In this document: positions 1-5,235 of the stretch, one piece after another
Layout of the letters: the number at the start of each line of letters is the position of its first letter
How positions within the stretch are numbered: the stretch's first letter is position 1
Origin: HRBIN15 sp039630445
Lineage (GTDB): Bacteria; Armatimonadota; Fimbriimonadia; Fimbriimonadales; GBS-DC
Assembly (NCBI GenBank): GCA_039630445.1
Contig: JBCNVA010000058.1
Location: 1 to 6,440, forward strand
Direction: 5' to 3'
Length of the DNA: 6,440 bases
The notes under the pieces: generated by a model
What the model was told of the DNA's origin: nothing
Seen by the model: the letters and a program-made list of their open reading frames with translations, nothing else
Database searches by the model: none
Translations under genes and position numbers: made by a program

Positions 1-358
1 TCGCCGTGTCGCGTCCCACGACCCAACCCTGATTGTTCACGCCATAGGCGACCGCGCTGCCGATAATCCGACTGGGTGTGCCTATCGCGTCGATGCCCAG
101 TTGATAGCGATAGCCCACCGGCAGACCGAAAATGCCCTGTCCTGCCTGCCCCACGATGTAGGGGTTCGGACCTTCCGAGATGCGCCAGGCGTAGTTCGCG
201 GCACCACCCGTTTGGTTGGGCACATAGATGCCATGGAAGTCGGTCACCATCCACTGGGCGTAGCTGCTAAGAAGCAGCGTTGCACTGAGCGCGCCGAGCG
301 CGCTCACTCGACGAAACCACTCGCCTTTGCGGCGGATACTCGATACACTCTGTCTCAT
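1..358 (-). CDS. Secreted HAF-repeat-like protein, N-terminal part (partial at left edge)
   Basis: Reading leftward from ATG at 358, 119 codons stay open to the window edge, so the C-terminus is missing. The N-terminus is a Sec signal peptide: a basic segment with two Arg-Arg pairs (residues 9-10 and 16-17), a hydrophobic core at about 18-31 and a likely cut after S-Y-A (residue 34). The visible mature part is rich in Gly, Tyr, Asn and Ile. At residues 103-119 it contains AYGVNNQGWVVGRDTA-like sequence, which resembles the 'A-x-x-I-N-x-x-G-x-V-V-G' core of HAF-family extracellular repeats. That family consists of exported beta-rich proteins of unknown role, some with a C-terminal sorting signal, which would lie outside this window. 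The start at 358 is chosen because AAGGAGG lies 11 nt upstream, but the frame stays open further up with other ATG codons. Being a real secreted protein gene is well supported; the HAF assignment rests on one repeat and is moderate. Confidence 0.7.
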   Translation of the reverse strand, partial: MRQSVSSIRRKGEWFRRVSALGALSATLLLSSYAQWMVTDFHGIYVPNQTGGAANYAWRISEGPNPYIVGQAGQGIFGLPVGYRYQLGIDAIGTPSRIIGSAVAYGVNNQGWVVGRDTA

Positions 359-369
359 CGCCTGTCTGA

Positions 370-376
370 CCTCCTT
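370..376 (-). promoter_or_regulatory. Shine-Dalgarno site of the HAF-like gene
   Basis: On the minus strand this reads AAGGAGG, a full match to the anti-Shine-Dalgarno core, 11 nt before ATG 358. It supports that start over the in-frame ATG codons further upstream, which have no comparable site, although the spacing is a little long. Confidence 0.6.
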
Positions 377-431
377 ATGGGTATGTTCCGCCATGACATG
401 ACTCACGCGATGCCCCATCATCATTACAGGA

Positions 432-459
432 ACATTACATCCCCCATGACACGGGTCAA
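432..459 (-). promoter_or_regulatory. Weak candidate promoter for the leftward HAF-like gene
   Basis: On the minus strand, TTGACC (454-459, five of six to the -35 consensus) is followed after 16 nt by TAATGT (432-437, three of six to the -10 consensus). It would give a leader of roughly 65 nt before ATG 358. The -10 match is poor, so this is tentative. The -10 box overlaps one of two CATTACA direct repeats. Confidence 0.25.
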
Positions 460-496
460 CTCGTTGGAGCCAGCCTCTGGGTGGAAAGGGAGCAAG

Positions 497-522
497 GGAA
501 TCCCAAGAATCTTGGCGATTCC
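497..522. promoter_or_regulatory. Inverted repeat over the -35 box, candidate operator
   Basis: The left arm GGAATC-CCAAGA (497-508) pairs with the right arm TCTTGG-C-GATTCC (510-522) around a single central A at 509, with one unpaired C at 516. That is 12 complementary pairs in 26 bp. The right arm contains the whole candidate -35 hexamer at 512-517 of the promoter of the sulfur gene. A dimeric repressor bound here would block RNA polymerase. Related persulfide dioxygenase genes in other bacteria are often controlled by sulfide/persulfide-sensing repressors (BigR/SqrR of the ArsR family, CstR of the CsoR family), but no regulator gene is visible in this window, so the binding protein is unknown. 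Confidence 0.45.
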
Positions 523-540
523 ATTACTTTGGGGTACACT
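512..540 (+). promoter_or_regulatory. Candidate sigma70 promoter of the persulfide dioxygenase gene
   Basis: TTGGCG (512-517, four of six to TTGACA) and TACACT (535-540, four of six to TATAAT) are separated by exactly 17 nt. Transcription would begin near 547, giving a leader of about 37 nt that contains the ribosome binding site at 574-578. Position, spacing and orientation all fit the gene at 584. Confidence 0.5.
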
Positions 541-573
541 GAGGCGATAGACATAGCGACGAGGCGTGTTATC

Positions 574-578
574 GGAGG
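574..578 (+). promoter_or_regulatory. Shine-Dalgarno site that sets the start at 584
   Basis: GGAGG lies 5 nt before ATG 584. The frame also opens with an in-frame GTG at 566, but that codon precedes this site, and the family typically begins M-L-F-R-Q at the ATG. Confidence 0.7.
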
Positions 579-583
579 CAGCG

Positions 584-2011
584 ATGCTTTTTCGCCAGAT
601 TTATGAGGAGGGCTTGGCGCAAGCCTCGTACCTGTTCGGTTGTGCGGCAACGGGCGAGGCGATGGTGATCGACCCGCGCCGCGATATTGATGTCTATCTG
701 GAGGAGGCGCAGCGACATGGCTTGCGCATCGTGGCAGTTGGCGAGACCCACATCCACGCCGATTACCTTTCGGGCGCACGCGAGCTGGCTCGCGCGACGG
801 GCGCCACCCTCTACCTCTCCGACGAGGGCGACGAGGACTGGAAATACCGCGGGTTGGAGGGGTTCTCGGTGCGCTGGCTCAAGCACGGCGATGAGTGGTT
901 CATCGGCAATTTGAAAGTGCGCGCCATCCACACCCCCGGACACACGCCAGAACATATCACCTTTCTGCTTTATGAGCATCGGGAGGCAAAAGACCCCTTT
1001 ATTGCGCTCACGGGCGATTTTGTCTTTGTGGGCGATGTGGGGCGACCCGACTTGCTGGAGCTGGCGGTCGGGCAGCGAGGCACCGCGGAGAAGGGTGCAA
1101 GGCAGCAGTTCAGAAGCCTTGCCGAGCGGTTGCTGACCTTGCCCGACTATTTGCAAATCTGGCCGGGGCACGGTGCTGGCTCCGCCTGTGGCAAAGCGCT
1201 GGGGGCGCTGCCCGCCACCACGCTCGGCTACGAACGCCGCTACGCTTGGTGGGCGAAACACCTGCAGGCGCACGACGAGGAGCGATTCGTGCAGGAAGTT
1301 CTGCGTGACCAGCCCGATGCGCCCACCTACTTCGCCCGCATGAAGCAGCTCAATCGCGACGGGATACCGATTCTTGGTAGCTTGCCGCAACCGCCTTTGC
1401 TGACCCCCGACGCCTTCCGCCAGCGCATGCGTGACGGCGCAATACTGGTGGACACGCGCGACAAGTTCGCCTTCGCGGGCAGGCACCTGCCCGGTGCAAT
1501 TAACATCCCCGCGGGCAAACCGTTCTCCACATGGGCAGGCTGGCTGCTGCCGCCCGATAAGCCGCTCGTGCTGCTCGCGCTGCCCTCCCAGATCGAGACG
1601 CTTGTGCGCCAGCTGATCTGCGTCGGGCTGGATCATATTGTAGGCTACATTCCCACGCTGGAAGGGTATGCACCCGCTGAGCTGGAGGTAGTGCACCAGA
1701 TAACGGCTTCAGAAGCGTACACCCTCTGGCGAAGCGGCAAGGCGAGCCTTCTCGATGTGCGCAGCGCGTCCGAATATGAAGCAGCGCACATCCCCGGCGC
1801 ACTCAACATTCACGCCGGACGCGTGTTGCAGAATCTGGCGCATATCCCGCGCGATCAGCCCGTGATAGTGCATTGCCTCAGTGGCGACCGTTCCAGCATC
1901 GCCATCAGCGCGTTGATGGCGCACGGCTACACGAACCTATTCAACCTCACAGGCGGCATCCTCGCGTGGCAGCAGCAGGGCTATCCGCTGGAGGGAAGCG
2001 GTATTCCCTGA
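584..2011 (+). CDS. Persulfide dioxygenase-rhodanese fusion (CstB-like MBL-fold protein)
   Basis: This 475-residue cytoplasmic protein (no signal peptide) has three domains. Residues 1-240 are a metallo-beta-lactamase fold of the ETHE1/persulfide dioxygenase type: T-H-I-H-A-D-Y-L-S-G at 55-64, T-P-G-H-T with His120, T-G-D with Asp145, and P-G-H-G at 194-197. By comparison with ETHE1, His56, His120 and Asp145 should bind one Fe(II). The usual His after the Asp of the first motif is Tyr61, consistent with a single-metal site. Cys202 in the S-A-C-G-K-A-L-G stretch matches the position of the extra active-site Cys in Staphylococcus CstB. Residues 275-365 form a rhodanese fold lacking the catalytic Cys (A-L-P-S in the loop), so probably structural. 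Residues 375-470 are a rhodanese with active loop C-L-S-G-D-R-S, nucleophile Cys431. The expected role is oxidising low-molecular-weight persulfides to sulfite or thiosulfate. It has its own candidate promoter and operator. Family and architecture are secure; the exact substrate is inferred. Confidence 0.9.
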   Translation: MLFRQIYEEGLAQASYLFGCAATGEAMVIDPRRDIDVYLEEAQRHGLRIVAVGETHIHADYLSGARELARATGATLYLSDEGDEDWKYRGLEGFSVRWLKHGDEWFIGNLKVRAIHTPGHTPEHITFLLYEHREAKDPFIALTGDFVFVGDVGRPDLLELAVGQRGTAEKGARQQFRSLAERLLTLPDYLQIWPGHGAGSACGKALGALPATTLGYERRYAWWAKHLQAHDEERFVQEVLRDQPDAPTYFARMKQLNRDGIPILGSLPQPPLLTPDAFRQRMRDGAILVDTRDKFAFAGRHLPGAINIPAGKPFSTWAGWLLPPDKPLVLLALPSQIETLVRQLICVGLDHIVGYIPTLEGYAPAELEVVHQITASEAYTLWRSGKASLLDVRSASEYEAAHIPGALNIHAGRVLQNLAHIPRDQPVIVHCLSGDRSSIAISALMAHGYTNLFNLTGGILAWQQQGYPLEGSGIP

Positions 2012-2019
2012 AGGATAGT

Positions 2020-2043
2020 CTGCCCAACGGGCAGGTTGCCTGC
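2020..2043. repeat. Two overlapping, mutually exclusive stem-loops after the sulfur gene
   Basis: CTGCCC (2020-2025) pairs perfectly with GGGCAG (2029-2034) across a 3-nt AAC loop. Alternatively GCAGG (2031-2035) pairs with CCTGC (2039-2043) across TTG. They share bases and cannot form together. There is no T-tract, so this is not a standard intrinsic terminator; it may stabilise the mRNA end or weaken read-through into the lipoprotein gene. No clear promoter was seen between 2012 and 2095. Confidence 0.4.
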
Positions 2044-2081
2044 AGGAAAGGGCACAACCTCGGCGAAAAAGCGAACAGCGC

Positions 2082-2087
2082 GGGAGG
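2082..2087 (+). promoter_or_regulatory. Shine-Dalgarno site favouring the start at 2096
   Basis: GGGAGG is followed by 8 nt and then ATG 2096. The competing ATG at 2156, which would give a conventional-length lipoprotein signal, has only a weak GGCGG directly before it. Confidence 0.6.
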
Positions 2088-2095
2088 CAATCGCT

Positions 2096-3118
2096 ATGCA
2101 GGGGAGCGTAATCATTTGCTGGGATGACAAGACATGGTGCAACTATCTGCGGCGGATGCTGAAATGGCTGGTGGGAATGGCTGTGATCGGGGCGATACTT
2201 GTGCTCACCAGCTGCAGTAAGCCGGGCACGGGCACCCGTTCGCCCACAGGCAGAACCACTCCGAAAAAGGTCTATGTCATCGGTATGAGCCAGTGCAACT
2301 TGGGCGAGCCGTGGCGCGTGCAGATGAACGCCGACATCAAGGCGGCTGCCGCGAAGTACCCAGAGCTGAAAGTCATCTTTAAGGATGCCCAGAACGACTC
2401 GCTGGTGCAGCGGGCGCATGTGGAGGAGTTCATCAGTCAAGGCGTAGATCTCATCATCATCAGCCCGAAAGAGGCGCAACCGCTGACCGAGCCTGTCGCC
2501 AAAGCCTACGAAGCGGGCATCCCTGTGATTGTACTGGATCGCGCCGTGCTGGGTGATAAGTACACATGCTTCATCGGCGCCGATAACCGCAAAATCGGCA
2601 GAGCCGCGGGCGAATGGCTCGTCAAGCGATTGAACGGTAAGGGCAAGGTCGTCGAACTCAAGGGGCTGATGACCTCTACCCCGGGGCAGGAGCGCCACGC
2701 AGGCTTCCGCGAAGCCATCCGCGGCACCCAAATTGAGGTTATCTTTGAAGCTGACATGAAGTGGCTCGAACCCAACGCCCGCAAGGAGATGGAATCGGCG
2801 CTGGCACGCTTCGATAAGATCGACGCCGTGTATGCCCACAACGACCCTGGCGCACACGGCGCCTACCTTGCCGCGAAAGCCGCTGGGCGCGAGAAAGAGA
2901 TGATTTTCATCGGCATCGATGCACTCCCGCACGAAGGCATCGCCTATGTGCGACAAGGCATTCTGGATGCGACCTTTGAGTACCCTACAGGTGGCGCGGA
3001 AGCCATCGAAGTTGCACGCAAAATCCTGAGGGGCGAGAAAGTGCCCAAAAAGATTACGCTCGGCTCCCGCCTGTTCACCAAAGAGAATGTAGACCGTGGA
3101 GGCGAGCCGATAGAATAA
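2096..3118 (+). CDS. Sugar ABC transporter substrate-binding lipoprotein (RbsB / Peripla_BP_4 type)
   Basis: This 340-residue protein is predicted to be exported and lipid-anchored: a hydrophobic segment at 22-37 ends in the lipobox L-T-S-C with Cys40, followed by a Ser/Thr/Gly/Pro linker to about 57. The mature part is a two-lobed periplasmic binding fold of the ribose-binding family. Family landmarks are M-S-Q-C-N-L-G-E-P-W-R at 64-74, V-L-D-R at 146-149, G-A-D-N at 161-164, T-P-G-Q-E-R at 195-200, H-N-D-P-G-A-H-G-A at 248-256 and G-I-D-A at 273-276. Asp148, Arg149, Arg200, Asn249 and Asp275 are the likely ligand contacts by family analogy. The ligand cannot be read from sequence; the neighbouring GH172 gene 29 bp downstream suggests a fructose- or arabinose-type product. 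The ATPase and permease genes normally beside such a protein are absent here. The start is ambiguous: ATG 2096 has the better ribosome site but adds 20 residues before the signal, while ATG 2156 puts the lipobox Cys at residue 20. Confidence 0.88.
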   Translation: MQGSVIICWDDKTWCNYLRRMLKWLVGMAVIGAILVLTSCSKPGTGTRSPTGRTTPKKVYVIGMSQCNLGEPWRVQMNADIKAAAAKYPELKVIFKDAQNDSLVQRAHVEEFISQGVDLIIISPKEAQPLTEPVAKAYEAGIPVIVLDRAVLGDKYTCFIGADNRKIGRAAGEWLVKRLNGKGKVVELKGLMTSTPGQERHAGFREAIRGTQIEVIFEADMKWLEPNARKEMESALARFDKIDAVYAHNDPGAHGAYLAAKAAGREKEMIFIGIDALPHEGIAYVRQGILDATFEYPTGGAEAIEVARKILRGEKVPKKITLGSRLFTKENVDRGGEPIE

Positions 3119-3133
3119 AGCCAACAGGTAGCG

Positions 3134-3140
3134 AAGGAGG
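3134..3140 (+). promoter_or_regulatory. Shine-Dalgarno site of the GH172 gene
   Basis: AAGGAGG, a full match, lies 7 nt before ATG 3148 in the 29-bp gap after the lipoprotein stop. It supports strong translation from a shared transcript. Confidence 0.75.
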
Positions 3141-3147
3141 AGAGGCG

Positions 3148-5235
3148 ATGGCACGACTTTGCTGGTGCGTTTTCGCTGGGTTGCTGGCGCTGGCAAGCTC
3201 GCTGGGCGCTGAGCCGATCACTTTCCGCACCCTGCTCAACGAGATGGTGGATCGGACAGCGGTCGCGCGGCTCCCACAACCCTTTTACCAGTGCAAGCAG
3301 TTCAGCAGTTATGACCGCGCGTCGGTCTCGCCCGATAAGGCGGACACATGGTTCGCGAATGGCGACGCGGGACACTTCCTGCGGATGGAGGAACGCAACG
3401 GGCGCAAGGAGTGGGTGATGATGGAGGCGTTCGGTCCAGGCGCCGTCGTGCGCATCTGGTCTGCCAACCCGAAAGGCACGATCCGCTTCTATCTGGACAA
3501 CTTCACCGAGCCAACGATGGAGGTCTCGATGGAGGCGCTGCTGAGCGGGCAGGCGGAGATTGGGGGCGTCAAGATCGGCGCGCCGCTTGCCGCCGTCCGA
3601 AGCGGAGGCTGGAACCTCTACCTGCCCATTCCCTACGCCCGCTACTGCAAAATCACCAGCGACGCGAATGGCTTCTACTATCAGATCAACTATCGCACCT
3701 ACGCGCCGGGCACGCCTGTCGTCACCTTCAAGCCCGACGACCTGCGTGAGAACCGTGCCTTGCTTGAGCAGATCCAGCAGCAGCTTGCCACCCAGTTCCA
3801 ACTTCCCTCTCAACTGCGCAAGCAGGTCAATCAACTGCATGGAGTCCAGCCGGGTGGGTCTCATCGACGCACGGTTCGTGGACCCGCTGCTATCAGCCTG
3901 CTGGCAGTGCGCCTGAGCGCTGAGGACATGACCACCGCGACCCGCACAACCGTCCTCGAACTCCGATTTGACGGCAAGACCACGGTTTGGGTGCCGCTGG
4001 GCGAGTTTTTCGGCAGCGGTGTTGGCATCCATCCCTACTCTGACTGGTGGCGCACCGTCGAAAAGGAGGGCATTCTGTGGTGCCGCTGGCTCATGCCCTA
4101 TCGCAAGCAGGCGGAAATCATCCTGCATAACTTCGCTCAGCAACCCATCCGAGTTGGCATAGCAGTGCAGACTCGCCCGTGGCAGTGGGATGAGCGCTCG
4201 CTCTACTTCCATGCGACATGGCGTCAGGAGTACCCCATTCCGACGCGCCCGCAGCGGGACTGGAACTATGTGCAAATTAGTGGTACAGGCGTGTTTGTGG
4301 GCGACACGCTGACGGTGGTGAACCCCCTTCAGTCTTGGTGGGGCGAAGGCGACGAGAAAATTTATGTGGACGGCGAGAAGTTCCCCTCGCACTTCGGCAC
4401 AGGCACCGAGGACTACTACGGCTATGCGTGGTGTAGCAACATCCCCTTCGTGGCGCCGTTCCACGCGCAGCCACGCTGTGATGGCATCGAGCTGGGGGGT
4501 AATCTCGGCTACACGACGGTGACCCGCGTGCGCACGCTGGACGCCATCCCCTTCACGCAGCAGTTCCGAATGGACATGGAGGTTTGGCACTGGGAGGAGT
4601 GCGAGGTGGCTTACGCCGCGACGACCTACTTCTACACGCGTCCGGGCGCAACGACCAATCGTGTGCCACAGCTTCACGAGGTCAAGCGCGGCGTGCTGCC
4701 TGCACCAAAGCCGCCGCAAATCGCAGGCGCTATCGAGTGCGAGACGATGCCGATTGTCGCCGTCTCGGAGGGTGTACCTGCTGCACCTCAGGTGATGCCG
4801 GGCACAAAAGACAGGTTCTGGAGCAACGGTAAGCATCTATTCGTGCAGGCACGCAAGCCGGGCGACTTTGTAGAGCTGCGCATCCCTGTGGAGAGTGACG
4901 CCCCTGTAAAGCTCACGCTCTACGCCACAAAAAGCTGGGACTACGGCATCGTGCGGTTCTCGGTGAACGGCAAGCATGCGGGCGGGGATATGGATCTCTG
5001 CAGCGAGCGAGAGGGGCAGAGCGTGCCCACAGGTCCCATCGAGCTGGGCACTTTCACGCCCGAGAACGGTGCCCTCATCCTGCGCGTGGAGGTGGTCGGC
5101 ACAAGCGAGAAATCGACGGGTGCGCGCTACTTTTTCGGGCTGGACTGCGTGGTGCTGGAGCCATCCCTGAATGCTTCTTACCCATCCCGCAACGGCTCGC
5201 CCAGTTCGGTGCCGTCGGGAAGCACGCGCAAGTAG
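3148..5235 (+). CDS. Secreted GH172 (DUF2961) glycoside hydrolase with C-terminal accessory module
   Basis: This 695-residue protein starts with a Sec signal peptide (hydrophobic core about 5-18, likely cut after L-G-A at residue 21), so it acts outside the cytoplasm. Residues about 45-500 are the DUF2961 catalytic region: F-A-N-G-D-A-G-H-F-L-R at 69-79, F-G-P-G-A-V-V-R-I-W-S at 95-105, Y-L-D near 115-117, W-W-G-E-G-D-E at 397-403 and G-T-G-T-E-D-Y-Y-G at 417-425. Glu400 and Glu421 are 21 residues apart, the same separation as the catalytic Glu pair of the characterised Bifidobacterium alpha-fructofuranosidase (Glu270/Glu291, from memory), so both catalytic acids appear present. Characterised members act on alpha-D-fructofuranosides, including difructose anhydride I, and on D-arabinofuranan-type substrates. 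Residues about 528-672 look like a separate beta-sandwich, possibly carbohydrate-binding. Residues 200-245 are a Gln-rich insert. The last residues, from about 673, are low-complexity Ser/Pro/Arg and lie antisense to the neighbouring gene. It is probably co-transcribed with the upstream sugar-binding lipoprotein. Confidence 0.9.
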   Translation: MARLCWCVFAGLLALASSLGAEPITFRTLLNEMVDRTAVARLPQPFYQCKQFSSYDRASVSPDKADTWFANGDAGHFLRMEERNGRKEWVMMEAFGPGAVVRIWSANPKGTIRFYLDNFTEPTMEVSMEALLSGQAEIGGVKIGAPLAAVRSGGWNLYLPIPYARYCKITSDANGFYYQINYRTYAPGTPVVTFKPDDLRENRALLEQIQQQLATQFQLPSQLRKQVNQLHGVQPGGSHRRTVRGPAAISLLAVRLSAEDMTTATRTTVLELRFDGKTTVWVPLGEFFGSGVGIHPYSDWWRTVEKEGILWCRWLMPYRKQAEIILHNFAQQPIRVGIAVQTRPWQWDERSLYFHATWRQEYPIPTRPQRDWNYVQISGTGVFVGDTLTVVNPLQSWWGEGDEKIYVDGEKFPSHFGTGTEDYYGYAWCSNIPFVAPFHAQPRCDGIELGGNLGYTTVTRVRTLDAIPFTQQFRMDMEVWHWEECEVAYAATTYFYTRPGATTNRVPQLHEVKRGVLPAPKPPQIAGAIECETMPIVAVSEGVPAAPQVMPGTKDRFWSNGKHLFVQARKPGDFVELRIPVESDAPVKLTLYATKSWDYGIVRFSVNGKHAGGDMDLCSEREGQSVPTGPIELGTFTPENGALILRVEVVGTSEKSTGARYFFGLDCVVLEPSLNASYPSRNGSPSSVPSGSTRK

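Noticed and set aside
1..358. Tat export signal in the HAF-like protein because of paired arginines.
   Set aside because: Neither Arg-Arg pair is followed by the F-L-K type residues of a Tat motif; an ordinary Sec signal explains the segment.
101..550. A 149-codon plus-strand frame at the left of the window.
   Set aside because: It is antisense to the signal-peptide-bearing gene at 1-358 and then runs through the promoter region. It has no recognisable motif.
569..1696. A 375-codon open frame on the minus strand.
   Set aside because: It is antisense to the persulfide dioxygenase-rhodanese gene, whose catalytic motifs are intact on the plus strand.
1937..3196. A 419-codon open frame on the minus strand.
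   Set aside because: It is antisense to the sugar-binding lipoprotein, whose family motifs are clear, and shows no recognisable domain. Long antisense frames are expected in GC-rich genes.
2944..4836. A 630-codon open frame on the minus strand.
   Set aside because: It lies opposite the GH172 gene, is Arg/His-rich with no recognisable family, and spans the boundary of two well-supported genes. It is a shadow of codon bias.
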